64,000 nt of DNA, from NCBI GenBank assembly GCA_963726715.1, contig CAVSDF010000007.1, positions 62,001 through 126,000 of the forward strand. Reading direction: 5' to 3'. The stretch comes from CAVSDF01 sp963726715. Lineage in GTDB: Bacteria; Bacteroidota; Rhodothermia; Rhodothermales; BA12. Position numbers and translations under genes: made by a program. Positions 9,986-23,780 of this stretch are shown here, in pieces; within the stretch, counting starts at the first letter, position 1, and every line of letters begins with the position of its first letter. The notes beneath the pieces were generated by a model that did no database searches, was not told the DNA's origin, and worked only from the letters and a program-made list of their open reading frames with translations.

Positions 9986-10013
9986 GTAGGGACACGATAG
10001 TTCGTCCCCCTAC
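9986..10013. repeat. GTAGGGACACGA palindrome
   Basis: Imperfect hairpin GTAGGGACACGA...TCGTCCCCCTAC in the 222-bp gap between the protease and the MBL gene. It is preceded by gcgac, as is the related element at 36744. Confidence 0.6.
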
Positions 10014-10104
10014 CACCACCAGCGGCCCATCACCTGCCAAACCCATCGTGGCACCGCCAACGCGGCACGGGCGTCCAACACGCGATGCCCGATTTCCCCC
10101 TCCG

Positions 10105-10783
10105 ATGACCCTCCGCGCCTTCACGTTCAACCCGTTCTCCACCAACACCTACGTCCTCGCGAGCGGCGGCGAGGCGATGATCGTCGATGCGGCGTCTCAC
10201 CGGGCGGACGAGCACGCCGAGGTGGTCGAGTATATCCTGGCGAACGGCCTGACGGTGCGGCACCTGCTCCTCACGCACGCGCACCTCGACCACGTCTACG
10301 GCTGTGCCGCCCTCGCCGCCGCCTTCGGAGACGACGCGCCGGCGTGGCGCCTGCACCCGTCCGACGCACCGCTCGCGCGCGCCGTGCCCGATCAGGCGCG
10401 CCTCTTCGGCGCCCCGGCCGCCACCGCGCTCCCGCTCCTCGGCGCCCCGCTCGTCGACGGCGAGACGTTCGATCTCGGGGGCCTGCGCGTCGAGGTCCGC
10501 CACACACCCGGCCACGCGCCCGGACACGTCGCCTTCGTCGTCACCGACCCCGCCGTCGTCGACAAGCCGCGCTCGCGCCGCGCCGCTGGTCTTCGCAGGC
10601 GATGCCCTCTTCCAGGGCTCCATCGGCGGCACCGACCTGCCGCTCGGCGACCTCCCGACGCTCCTCCGCAGCATCGAAACCCGCCTGATGACGCTTCCCG
10701 ACGCCACCCGCGTCCTCTCCGGCCACGGCCCCGAGACGACCATCGGCCACGAGCGCCGCACGAACCCGTACCTCGTGGGGTGA
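10105..10783 (+). CDS. MBL-fold metal-dependent hydrolase (glyoxalase II-like, frameshifted)
   Basis: Metallo-beta-lactamase-fold hydrolase of about 225 residues. It starts MTLRAFTFNPFSTNTYVL and carries the metal motif THAHLDH, then HTPGHAPGHVAFV, FAGDALFQGSIGGTDLP and the last ligand in LSGHGPETTIGHE. This is the compact glyoxalase II-like type without a C-terminal HAGH domain, so substrate cannot be assigned. The part before about 10575 is in one frame and FAGDALF onward in another; one extra base in CGCGCTCGCGCCGCG explains it. CCCTCCG precedes the ATG. Confidence 0.8.
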
Positions 10784-10793
10784 GCCGGGATAC

Positions 10794-10821
10794 ACCTGCC
10801 TGGTCCCCGAACCTGACAGGT
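10794..10821. repeat. ACCTGTCAGGT-type inverted repeat
   Basis: ACCTGCCTGGT, six bases CCCCGA, then ACCTGACAGGT: 10 of 11 arm positions pair. It lies 10 bp after the MBL stop and could act as that gene's terminator. It is the same family as 29374-29401. Confidence 0.6.
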
Positions 10822-10946
10822 CTACGGCAAGACACTGTCGGCAAGACGGACGTCGCGGGGGATGCCCCGGTGAACTCCCCTCCAACCCGCACCGCGCGCG
10901 GCTCCGGCGCCCGTTCTTGGCGCTTCGCCTATCCCCTCAGCGCCTT

Positions 10947-12708
10947 ATGTGCGGCATCTGGACCTACTTCGGAGACGACGCCCGCGACGCGGCCCGCGCT
11001 CCGGCCCTCTTCGGCGCCTGCGCCCGCGTGCAGCCCCGCGGCCCCGACAACAGCGTCTTCGAGCAGATCGGCGACCGCCTCGCCCTCGGCTTCCACCGCC
11101 TCGCCATCATGGACCTCTCCGTCCGTGGCGACCAGCCGTTCGCCATGCGCGTGAAGGCCGGAAACGACGAAACAGACCGAACGGTCGAAAGCGGCCTGAC
11201 CGCCGACGGCCTCCCCACAGACCGAACGGTCTACGCGCTCTGCAACGGCGAGATTTACAACTACCGCGAGTTGATCGCCGCGCACGATCTGCCCGTCACG
11301 TCGGCGTCGGACTGCGAGGTGATTCCGCTCCTCTTCCTCCGCTACGGCTTTGAGGCGATGGTGCGGATGCTCGACGGCGAATTCGCCATCCTCCTCGTCG
11401 AGCGCACCGCCGACGGCGAAACGCTCTACGCCGCCCGCGACGCCATCGGCGTACGCCCGCTGTTCTGGGGACGGATCGGCACGCCTGAGGCGATGGAAGG
11501 CCGAAACCGACCGGGCGGTCTGATTCTCGCCTCCGAACTCAAAGGCCTCGCCGACGTCGCCGCCACCGCCGACGTGTTTCCCGCCCGGCCACACGCTCAC
11601 CGCCCGCGCCGCCGACCTCGACGCCGGGGCCGCGCCGGTCTTTGCACCGTTCTACGACTACGAATATGCGCCCTCGGGCCTGCCGGAAGCGGACGCGCTC
11701 GCGGAAATCCGGGCGCAGTTCGTTGCGGCCGTTGAGAAGCGCCTCCATGCCGACCGATCGGTCGGTGCGTTGTTGTCGGGTGGACTCGACTCGTCGCTCG
11801 TCTGCGGCGTGGCGGCCGGCATCATGGCTGCGCGCGGTCAGCGACTGCGCACCTTCACCATCGGCTTCGAGGGCGCGCCCGACGTGCTGCACGCCCGGAC
11901 GGTCGCCGCGCACATCGGCAGCGAACACCACGAGTTCATCGTAACCGAGGAGGAGGCCATCGCCGCCCTGCGCCCGACGGCCCGCGCGGCCGAGTCGTTC
12001 GACATCACCACGATCCGCGCCTCGACGTGGCAGTGGATGCTCGGCAAGAAGATCGCCGAGACGACCGACGTGCGTGTGCTGCTGACCGGCGAAGGCTCTG
12101 ACGAAGTCGCCTCCGGCTACCTCTACTTCCACGCCGCGCCGTCGCCGGACGCGATGCACGCCGAAAACGTGCGCCTCGTGCGCGACCTCCACCGCTTCGA
12201 CGGCCTCCGCGCCGACCGCGCGATGGCGTGCCACGGCCTCGAAGTGCGCATCCCGATGCTCGACCCGGCCTTCGTCGGCGCCTACCTCGCCGTCGATCCG
12301 GCGCTCCGGATGCCGCGTGTGGGACCGAATGGCGGTCCAGGTGTCGAGAAGCACCTGCTGCGCGAGGCGTTCGCGGGCACCGGCGTCCTCCCCGAGTCGG
12401 TGCGGACGCGCACGAAAAGCGCCTTCTCCGACGGCACCTCGCTCACCGACCGCTCGTGGGTGTCGATGATCGCCGAGCACGTCGCAACCCTCCCCGACGC
12501 CGAAACCGCCCTCATCGAGCCGCCAACGCACGCCGCGCCGCCAACGGCCGAGGCGCGCCTGTACCGCCGCTGGTTCCAGGACGACTTCGGCGAGCGGTTC
12601 GCGCACGTCATCCCGTACCTCTGGATGCCCCGCTGGGTCGACGGCGCCACCGACCCGTCGGCGCGGACGCTGGAGATCTACAAGGCGATGGTGACGGGCG
12701 ACAACTGA
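10947..12708 (+). CDS. asnB: glutamine-hydrolysing asparagine synthase (frameshifted)
   Basis: ATP-dependent amidation of aspartate using glutamine. The start MCGIWTYFG gives the processed catalytic Cys2 of class II amidotransferases. The GATase domain contains QPRGPDNS, LGFHRLAIMD and CNGEIYNYREL. The synthetase domain has the pyrophosphate loop LLSGGLDSS (about residue 276), FTIGFEGAPDVLHA, LLTGEGSDEVASGY and GLEVRIPMLD. The frame shifts near 11584 (one extra base; TTTCCCGCCCGG), joining VFPPGHTLTARAADLDAG to FAPFYDYEYAPSG. The GATase domain contains an unusual insertion (about residues 68-94) carrying two copies of TDRTV, encoded by GACCGAACGGTC palindromes. Convergent with purL, 16 bp apart. 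Confidence 0.88.
11175..11186. repeat. GACCGAACGGTC short palindrome, copy 1 in asnB
   Basis: A 12-bp near-perfect palindrome within the coding insertion; translated as part of TDRTV. An identical copy is at 11220-11231, and a perfect GACCGATCGGTC is at 11752-11763 just before the SGGLDSS loop. Confidence 0.6.
11220..11231. repeat. GACCGAACGGTC short palindrome, copy 2 in asnB
   Basis: Second identical copy, again read as TDRTV. The 45-bp spacing keeps both copies in the same frame. Confidence 0.6.
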
Positions 12709-12724
12709 CGGCCCGAAGCGCGAA

Positions 12725-15074
12725 TCACCCCGCCATCGCGCGCGGAAGCGCGGTCTCGTACGGCGTCTGCATCTCCGCCCACGCCGCCTCGACCGTTCCC
12801 TCGTCGCCGAGGTCGATGCGGAGCCTGCCGCCATCGGTCACGGTCCCGATGCGCAGGAGGCCGACGTTGTGGCCCTCGACGAACGCGGTCAGCGCCGTGC
12901 CGTCAACCGTCGACGTGAAGACGATGCGGCTCTGCGCTTCGCCGAACAGCAGCGCATCGACGCGCAGGTGTTCGTGGGGGGCGAGCGTGATGTCGGCCCC
13001 GAGGCCTGCGCGCCCACTCGCCGGCGACTCAGAGAACAGACACATCTCGGCGAGGCAAACTCCGAGACCCCCGTCGGATACGTCGTGCGCAGCAGTGACG
13101 AGGCCGGCGCGGATGAGCCGCAGCATCGTCGCCTGCACCGCGCGCTCTTCGTAGAGGTTGAGGTGTGGCGCGTCGCCGGTCGTCAGGCCGTGCACGGTGG
13201 CGAGGTATTCCGACCCGCCCGCGTCGTTCTTGTGGCGCCACCCGATCGGCGTCAGCAGGAAACACGCCCTCGCCCGCCGCCTTGAAGCCCGCCGTCGTGA
13301 CGTGCGCGAGGCTGTCGACGAGACCGAGCATCCCGATCGTCGGCGTCGGGAAAACGGCGCGCGTGGTGCCGCCCTCCCCGGGACTTTCGTTGTAGAACGA
13401 CACGTTGCCGCCCGTCACCGGCGTGTCGAGCACGCGGCAGGCGTCGCCGATGCCGCCGACGGCTTCCGCGAACGTGTAGTAGACCTCGGGCTTGTGCGGG
13501 TTGCCGAAGTTCAGGCAGTTGGTGATGGCGAGCGGTTGCCCGCCCGCGCAGACGACGTTGCGCGCCGCCTCGGCGACCGCGATGCGCGCGCCGCGCCGCG
13601 GGTTGAGGTAGACGTAGCGGCTGTTGCAGTCGGTCTTGAGAGCGAGCGCGCGGTCGGACGTTTCGCCGTCTTCGCCCTTGATCCGCACGACGGCCGCATC
13701 GCTCGGCCCCGGCCCGACGACCGTGTTCGTGCGCACGTGGGTGTCGTACTGCTCGAAGATCCACCGCTTCGAGGCGATGTTCGGGCTGCCGAGGAGCGCA
13801 ATCAGGGCCGCGCGGGCGCTGTCGGCATCGAGGTCGTCGAGCGTGCGCAGGTCGAACGACTGCACATCGTCGAGGTAGTCGGGCCGCCGCTGCTCGCGGT
13901 GATACACAGGCGCGCCGCCACCGAGGACGAGGTGCTCGGCGGGCACGCAGGCGACGGTCTCGCCGTGCCACCGCACGCGCACGAAGCCGTCGGTGGTGAC
14001 CGTGCCGATGTCGGCGACGTGGAGGTCCCAACGGTCGAAGACGGCTTCGAGGTCGGCCTCGCGGCCAGGCACGCAGACGATCAGCATCCGCTCCTGACTC
14101 TCGCTCAGCATCAGCTCGTACGGCGTCATCCCCGCCTCGCGCGCGGGCACGCGTTCGAGGTCGAGTTCCATCCCGCAGCCTCCCTTGGCGCTCATCTCGC
14201 ACGACGAGCACGTGATTCCCGCGGCACCCATGTCCTGGATACCCGCGACGACGCCCGCGCGGATCGCATCGAGCGTGGCCTCCAGCAGGAGCTTTTCGGT
14301 GAAGGGATCGCCGACCTGCACGTTGGGCCGCCGCGCCTCATTCTCGTCGCTGAGTTCTTCCGAGGCGAACGTGGCCCCGTGGATGCCGTCGCGCCCGGTG
14401 GCCGACCCAACGATGTAGACGCGCGCCCCGGGCACGTCCGCTGTCGCACTCGCCGTCTCACCGACACGCACGAGCCCCACCGACATCGCGTTCACGAGCG
14501 GATTGCCCTCATACGATGGGTCGAAGAACACATCTCCCGCGACCGTCGGCACGCCAAAGCTGTTGCCATAGCCGCCGATGCCGCGCACGACGCCATCGAC
14601 GAGCCAGCGCGTGCGCGCCGAGTCGAGCTGCCCGAAGCGCAGCGAGTTGAGGCTGGCGATGGGCCGCGCACCCATGGTGAAAATGTCCCGCTGGATGCCA
14701 CCGACGCCTGTCGCCGCACCCTGGTACGGCTCGACCGCCGACGGGTGGTTGTGGCTCTCGATCTTGAAAGCGCACGCAAGTCCGCCACCGAGGTCAACGA
14801 GTCCCGCGTTCTCCTCGCCCGCCCCGACGAGCAGTCCCGGCCCTTCGCGCGGAAGCGTCTTCAGGAGCGCAATCGAGTTCTTGTACGAGCAGTGCTCCGA
14901 CCACATCACCGAGTAGATCCCCAGTTCGACGATCGTCGGCACGCGCCCGAGTTTGTCGACGATGACGGCGTATTCGTCGCCGGAAAGCCCGTGCTGGCGG
15001 ACGATCTCGTCCGTGATGCCAGGCGCAGTCTCAGGCGTCGTGGACGATGGGGCGGTCGAATCGGCGGAGGTCAC
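12725..15074 (-). CDS. purL: phosphoribosylformylglycinamidine synthase subunit PurL (frameshifted)
   Basis: The ATP-dependent subunit converting FGAR to FGAM in purine synthesis. Small-type PurL with EIVRQHGLSGDEYAVI, ELGIYSVMWSEHCSYKNS, FKIESHNHPSAVEPYQGAAT, GIQDMGAAGITCSSCEMS, NCLNFGNPHKPEVYY and AAHDVSDGGLGVCLAEM. The last fifth is in another frame; removing one A from 13260-13262 (T on the coding strand) gives GEGVFLLTPIGWRHKNDAGG. I choose the GTG at 15074 because a TACCTTG box lies 23 nt upstream; the ATG at 15281 would add about 69 residues without family similarity. About 782 residues. Confidence 0.88.
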
Positions 15075-15097
15075 GGCGCGTCGGTCGGGTTCAGACG

Positions 15098-15104
15098 CAA
15101 GGTA
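15098..15104 (-). promoter_or_regulatory. TACCTTG promoter box of purL
   Basis: TACCTTG on the minus strand ends 23 nt before the GTG at 15074. The identical heptamer stands at the same distance before the NUDIX gene at 32925. Confidence 0.45.
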
Positions 15105-15360
15105 GTTGCAGGGCGGCCCCTCGGCCGCGAAAGAGCCGTGGAAGCCAGGGCCAGAGCACGCTGCCTTGTATTGAGTCCAGACCAGGTCGGCTCGGTCAGG
15201 CTCTTTCGCGAGGCGAGAGGCCCACCCACGTTTCCAGCGCGTTTGAGCGTCTCGCTTCCGAATCTGTCCAGAGGAATCCATCGGCCAGAGTTATCGTGTG
15301 CCCGCCCTGCCGTGGAAGCCTCGTGCGGGGAGAGCGCAGGAGACTGCTTTGAGACCACGC

Positions 15361-15402
15361 CAAACAAAGAGAGCCCCGACACGCAAACGCGTATCGGGGC
15401 TC
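15361..15402 (-). terminator. rho-independent terminator of the rRNA operon
   Basis: GAGCCCCGA (15402-15394) pairs with TCGGGGCTC (15379-15371) on the minus strand, followed by TCTTTGTTTG, just past the 5S gene. Confidence 0.85.
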
Positions 15403-15410
15403 TCGGAAGA

Positions 15411-15524
15411 AATCCGGCAACGACCTACTCTCCCACCACGAAGGGCAGTACCATCGGCGCAACGGGGCTTAACGACTCTGTTCGGAATGGGAAGAGGTGG
15501 GACCCCCGTGCCATAGTCACCGGA
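15411..15524 (-). rRNA. rrf: 5S ribosomal RNA
   Basis: The minus strand carries the 5S pattern: CCGGTGACTATGGCACGGGG at the 5' side, CCCACCTCTTCCCATTCCGA and GAACAGAG in loop regions, and GGTGGGAGAGTAGGTCGTTG near the 3' end. Terminal bases pair (CCGG...). Ends are approximate. Confidence 0.92.
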
Positions 15525-15609
15525 AAGTGAATGACATGGAGTGATTTCCGTCGAGGAAAGACGAGGCACCTAGCGGCGAGCGGTCAGGACCGCGCCTAAT
15601 AGGTGGCAT

Positions 15610-18560
<2,951 letters not shown>

Positions 18561-18673
18561 CCTATTAGGCACGGCGATCCTAACACACTCGCTCGCTCGG
18601 TTACCTCTACATCCCCAGCATGGCCTCAACCATACCGAGGAGTGATATCTCTCTCTCGACGGAAATCACAACA

Positions 18674-18684
18674 TGTCAAAGAAC
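18674..18684 (-). promoter_or_regulatory. boxA-like antitermination site before 23S
   Basis: GTTCTTTGACA on the minus strand in the tRNA-23S spacer. It matches the site before 16S (GTTCTTTGATA) in nine of the first ten positions and resembles the rRNA boxA that loads Nus factors. Confidence 0.5.
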
Positions 18685-18742
18685 GGCTGCTCGAAAGCAT
18701 CGGCACCGGCGGGTGCTGTCTGGCTTCATCATGAGCAGCAGG

Positions 18743-18815
18743 TGGAGTTAGACGGATTCGAACCGACGACCCCCTGCTTGCAAAGCAGGTGCTCTACCAA
18801 CTGAGCTATAACCCC
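18743..18815 (-). tRNA. tRNA-Ala (anticodon TGC)
   Basis: 73 nt. Acceptor GGGGTTA pairs with TAACTCC (one G-U), D arm AGCTCAGTTGGTAGAGC, anticodon stem CTGC with loop TTTGCAA, and T arm GTCGG-TTCGAAT. The CCA is not encoded (ACC follows). Located between tRNA-Ile and 23S as in typical rrn operons. Confidence 0.95.
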
Positions 18816-18850
18816 GTCTGAATCACGCCACCGACAGGACTTGTCCCGTG

Positions 18851-18924
<74 letters not shown>

Positions 18925-19064
18925 AGGTAGGTATCCCACCCAGTAGGGCGTGCTCTCAGACGAGAGCGGGTATTTCACCGTTGTTCAGAAAGAACGAAAG
19001 CTTTTTGATAAGAGGGAAGCATAGCGAGTCGAGCCAATTCTTAAGAAGTGAGGACACTAAAGAA

Positions 19065-20587
<1,523 letters not shown>

Positions 20588-20670
20588 GGAGTAGTTGATT
20601 GGCGTCTCTCACTTCTCGCTCGCTCTTTCGAGCGCTCATCAGAATTGACTCGGACTCGCTATGCTTCCAA

Positions 20671-20685
20671 TCTTATCAAAGAACC
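20671..20685 (-). promoter_or_regulatory. boxA-like antitermination site before 16S
   Basis: GGTTCTTTGATAAGA on the minus strand about 85 nt upstream of 16S. It shares GTTCTTTGA with the pre-23S site. Confidence 0.5.
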
Positions 20686-20831
20686 GTTGCCACTAAGGGC
20701 GCGCTCCGTTCGGAGCGGACGAGTAGGTTACGCAATCCGTAGCCCCCAAGTCAAGAGAAACTTTCGTTTCTCAGTGCTTTCACGAAGGCCGCTCAGATGA
20801 GCGGCTGACTTCGGTCAGGCACAGACTCGCA

Positions 20832-20860
20832 AAGATAGGGGTTGCGAACATACTTGTCAA
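20832..20860 (-). promoter_or_regulatory. rRNA operon promoter
   Basis: On the minus strand TTGACA (20860-20855), 17 bp, then TATCTT (20837-20832) continuing to TTTG. The -10 also reads TATCTTTG, a perfect match to the Bacteroidota TAnnTTTG element. It lies about 240 nt upstream of 16S. A second TTGACT about 90 nt closer to 16S may be a weaker P2. Confidence 0.75.
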
Positions 20861-21232
20861 GTTTGGTGAGGCGATTCACCCGCGCTTCTCAGTTGATCCG
20901 TTTCCGGTTGCCCTGGTGGCGCGCCTGCCGCAGTGGCAGGACGAGTAACATACGGTGGTTCGTGGGGCGAAAGCAACTATCGTGCCGCGCTTCACAAACC
21001 CTTCGTTTCGTGGTCACCTCTCCAAAGAACGAGCCGCCCAGCGGCGGCAGGTCGTCTCCTACAAGGGTCGCCAAGGGCAGTTTCAGCCTCGCAGTGGCGT
21101 TTGAGTGAAGCAAAGGCTGACGTTCCGTGAACCGTATCCATTCGCTCGGCTGTGCCTTGTCTCCGCGGTGATCTCCTGTGAGGCAACAATGGCCTCTGCC
21201 GCCGTGTTTTGCCGCATTCATCTCCCCACGAC
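20861..21232. other. unexplained spacer upstream of the rRNA promoter
   Basis: About 370 bp between the rrn promoter and the PASTA gene. No reading frame resembles a protein. Two stable hairpins are visible (CCTGCC-GCAGT-GGCAGG at about 20926-20942; GCCGCC-CA-GCGGCGGC around 21031). Base composition is less GC-rich than the flanking genes. A TGTTTTG box at 21205-21211 lies 21 nt before the PASTA start. Confidence 0.4.
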
Positions 21233-22003
21233 ATGCTTCGCCGCTTCGCCAACCCCTTCTTCTGGCTCGGAATCGCCGGTCTGTTCGCTCTCGCCGTCCT
21301 TGTCTACGTGATCGTCGATCAGGCGGCGATGCCGTGGTACACGCGGCACTCGGTGGCGGTCGCGGTGCCCGATGTCGCGCGCACGCCTTACACCGATGCC
21401 GAGGCGCGGCTCATGGCGGCGGGGCTTCAGGTGGAGAAGCTGCCGCGCCGGTACAACCCCGAGCTTCCTCGCGGGCAGGTGATCGAGCAGGACCCGGCGC
21501 CGGGGCATACGGTCAAGCCGGGACGCATCGTCGTACTGACAGTGAACGAGGGCGCGCAGCCGCGCGTGCGGGTGCCGGACCTCGTCGGGGCGTCGCTACG
21601 GGAGGCTCGGACGCGCATCCAGTCGCTCGACCTCGCCATCACGGAGGAGCGCCCCGACACCATCCCCTCCCCGTACCGCAACACGATCACCCAGCAGGCC
21701 CCCGGCGCAGGCGCCGATGTGTCGCCGGGCACGGGGATCGTCCTGTATTACTCGACCGGGCCGAGCGACCGGATGGAGCTTGTGCCCGACGTGACGGGGC
21801 AGACGGTTGCGCAGGCGCGGGCGACGCTGCTGCAAACCCGGCTGCGCGCGCTCGTCGTCGATGACGGGCAGGGCAACCCGGAGGGGCGTCCGGTGATGCG
21901 CCAGAGCCGCGCAGCGGGCACGCGCGTACGCGGGGGCTTCGAGGTGCGCCTCTACCTGACGGCGGACACGACAGCGGTCGACTCGCTCCGGGTGCCGCGC
22001 TGA
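21233..22003 (+). CDS. PASTA-domain membrane protein
   Basis: 256 residues. A short cytoplasmic N-terminus (MLRRFANPFFW) is followed by one transmembrane helix (LGIAGLFALAVLVYVIV) and three PASTA repeats: VAVAVPDVARTPYTDAEARL, RVRVPDLVGASLREARTRIQ and MELVPDVTGQTVAQARATLL. PASTA domains bind peptidoglycan or stem peptides. Here they occur without a kinase or transpeptidase domain, as is common in Bacteroidota, so a cell-wall-associated role is inferred only. The frame is intact. Convergent with pyrR. Confidence 0.82.
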   Translation: MLRRFANPFFWLGIAGLFALAVLVYVIVDQAAMPWYTRHSVAVAVPDVARTPYTDAEARLMAAGLQVEKLPRRYNPELPRGQVIEQDPAPGHTVKPGRIVVLTVNEGAQPRVRVPDLVGASLREARTRIQSLDLAITEERPDTIPSPYRNTITQQAPGAGADVSPGTGIVLYYSTGPSDRMELVPDVTGQTVAQARATLLQTRLRALVVDDGQGNPEGRPVMRQSRAAGTRVRGGFEVRLYLTADTTAVDSLRVPR

Positions 22004-22038
22004 ACCTGGTCGCGGCTCCTCTTATATAGAGCGCCGCG

Positions 22039-22659
22039 TCAGGCCGGGTCGAGGTAGACGGCGAAGCCCTCGCCGGGCTCGATGCGGACGCGTTCGGACG
22101 GGCGGACGGGAAGCGTTCGGCCCACGTAGTCGGCGCGGACGGGAAACTCGCGCGCGCCACGGTCCACGAGGACGGCGAGGCGGATCTGCGCCGGGCGCCC
22201 GGCACGGACGACGGCGTCGAGGGCGGCGCGGATCGTCCGGCCCGTGTGCAGGACGTCGTCGACGAGGAGGACGGTGGCGCCGTCGAGGGGCGGCATCGCC
22301 TCGGGGGCATCGTTCGCTGTCGGGGCCGGGCGGTCGTCGCGGTAGGACGATACGTCAAGGCCAACGGAGGGCACGTCGTGGCCGACGAGCGTGGCGATGC
22401 GGGCGGCGAGGGCATCGGCGAGGGCGTCGCCGCGCGTGCGGATGCCGACGACGACGAGGCCGTCGGCGCCGCGGTGATGTTCGACGACCTCAGCGGCCAG
22501 GCGGTCGAGCGTCCGAGCGATGCGGGCACCGGAGACGAGAAGCGTCGGTCCAGGCGCGTCTGCCTGAGCATCCGGAGGCGCTGCGGGCGATCCATCCCCA
22601 CCTTCCACACGTCCGATGCCGGGCGCGCTCACTGGAACATCGCCTTCAAGCTGCCCCAC
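22039..22659 (-). CDS. pyrR: bifunctional pyr operon regulator / uracil phosphoribosyltransferase PyrR
   Basis: 206 residues. Core PRT fold with LVVVGIRTRGDALADALA, the PRPP signature VLLVDDVLHTGRTIRAALDA, LVDRGAREFPVRADYVGRTL and a C-terminal EGFAVYLDP typical of PyrR. It converts uracil plus PRPP to UMP, and in Firmicutes binds pyr mRNA. No pyr genes are adjacent, so regulation is not shown. The first 35 or so residues are a low-complexity extension. The ATG at 22659 overlaps the upstream gene by 31 bp and an internal GTG is possible. Confidence 0.82.
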   Translation of the reverse strand: MGQLEGDVPVSAPGIGRVEGGDGSPAAPPDAQADAPGPTLLVSGARIARTLDRLAAEVVEHHRGADGLVVVGIRTRGDALADALAARIATLVGHDVPSVGLDVSSYRDDRPAPTANDAPEAMPPLDGATVLLVDDVLHTGRTIRAALDAVVRAGRPAQIRLAVLVDRGAREFPVRADYVGRTLPVRPSERVRIEPGEGFAVYLDPA

Positions 22660-23036
22660 GTGCGGCGCAGCCCGGTGGTCGTGTAGTTGACCTGCGCGGC
22701 GAAGAGCACCTGCCGGACGCCGCCCGCGAGGACGGCGACGACCTGGTAGTCGGCCTGCACGGTCGCGTTCTTGTAGAGCCCGTCGTCGACGAACTCGTAG
22801 GCGCGCGTCGTGCCGTGGACGCTCACGTCGCCGAGGCGCACGTACTCGCCTCCCGTCGAGGCCGAGCGGCGGAGCACTTCGTAGCCCTGAACGCCGACTT
22901 CAGCCGCGGTGCGCCACGTGAGGATGACGCGGGCGTCGCGCTGCTCGATCCGCTGCTCGGCGAGCCGCACCGTCTGCCCGAGCGCCACCGAGGCGCTGGC
23001 GAGGCAGAGGACGAGGGCGACGAGGAGGGCGCGCAT
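22629..23036 (-). CDS. exported FN3-like protein
   Basis: 135 residues. Signal peptide MRALLVALVLCLASASVALG then an FN3-like fold (VRLAEQRIEQRDARVILTWR, VGVQGYEVLRRS, DYQVVAVLAGG) and a conserved-looking tail RRTWGSLKAMFQ. I choose the ATG at 23036 over the longer frame because it gives a clean signal peptide. The C-terminus overlaps pyrR. Function unknown; a small surface or periplasmic protein is likely. Confidence 0.7.
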   Translation of the reverse strand: MRALLVALVLCLASASVALGQTVRLAEQRIEQRDARVILTWRTAAEVGVQGYEVLRRSASTGGEYVRLGDVSVHGTTRAYEFVDDGLYKNATVQADYQVVAVLAGGVRQVLFAAQVNYTTTGLRRTWGSLKAMFQ

Positions 23037-23124
23037 ACGGGAGAGATGGGTCCGCGAGCGGACGGCAGGGGTGGCACACAAGGAACGACGCCGGGAGCGA
23101 AACGTCAAGGGCGCCGCGATTCCT

Positions 23125-23607
23125 TTACCCGGCAGCCGCCGCCGACACCCGGTGCGGGCACGGCGTCTGCCCGCAGTGGCCGTAGAGCGTGAGCGCGTGC
23201 TGGGCGATGCGGAAGCCGTAGATGTCGCCGATCATCGTCTCGGTCTCGCGCAGGCGCGGGTCGCAGAACTCGTAGATCTCGCCGCAGTCGAGGCAGATGA
23301 GGTGGTCGTGCTGTCCGTACGAGAACGCGCGTTCGTAGCGCGCCTGCGTCTGCCCGAACTGGTGGCGCGCGGCGAGGCCGCAGGAGACGAGCAGGTCGAG
23401 GGTGTTGTAGACGGTCGCGCGGCTCACCGGCAGGTTCTGCTCGCGGAGGCGGGCGTAGAGCGTGTCGGCGTCGAGGTGTTCGCCGGTGCGGTAGACCTCG
23501 TCGAGCACGGCGAAGCGCTCGGGCGTCTGCCGCTGGCCGCGTTCGCGCAGGTGCGTGCGAAAGCGGGCGCGGGCGGCCTCGACCTGTTCGTCGGAGAAGT
23601 GCTGCAT
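23125..23607 (-). CDS. fur: Fur-family metalloregulator
   Basis: 160 residues. Winged helix at the N-terminus (RERGQRQTPERFAVLDEVYR, LPVSRATVYNTLDLLVSCGL) followed by the metal/dimerisation domain HDHLICLDCGEIYEFCD with a CxxC. A second Cys pair is in HCGQTPCPH near the C-terminus. A metal- or peroxide-responsive DNA-binding repressor; sequence alone does not tell Fur from PerR or Zur. The ATG at 23607 follows CCGCCG. It lies downstream of tmk, separated by a 173-bp gap holding a palindrome. Confidence 0.85.
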   Translation of the reverse strand: MQHFSDEQVEAARARFRTHLRERGQRQTPERFAVLDEVYRTGEHLDADTLYARLREQNLPVSRATVYNTLDLLVSCGLAARHQFGQTQARYERAFSYGQHDHLICLDCGEIYEFCDPRLRETETMIGDIYGFRIAQHALTLYGHCGQTPCPHRVSAAAAG

Positions 23608-23720
23608 CGGCGGCGGCGGGGGCGAAACGAAGGGGGCCAGGGAAAGAGCAGAGGGCCGTACCGGGGCGTGAATCCGCTGTTCCTCTGCCGCCGCGGTGGG
23701 CGTGGGCTGGCACAACCATC

Positions 23721-23758
23721 GCCTCGTTGGGGATGCGCGAGCACGTCCCCAACGAGGC
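23721..23758. repeat. extended GGGGATGCGCGAGCACGTCCCC palindrome
   Basis: A 38-bp inverted repeat: outer arms GCCTCGTTGGGGA / TCCCCAACGAGGC enclose a TGCGCGAGCACG core. It is between tmk and fur and could terminate tmk transcription. It is a longer relative of the GGGACGTGC family. Confidence 0.65.
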
Positions 23759-23780
23759 ATGGTCAACCGGGCGGGCGAGG

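Noticed and set aside
20889..21221. 110-codon minus-strand frame upstream of the rRNA operon
   Set aside because: Composition is irregular, there is no start context of the local type, and it overlaps the PASTA promoter; nothing supports a protein.
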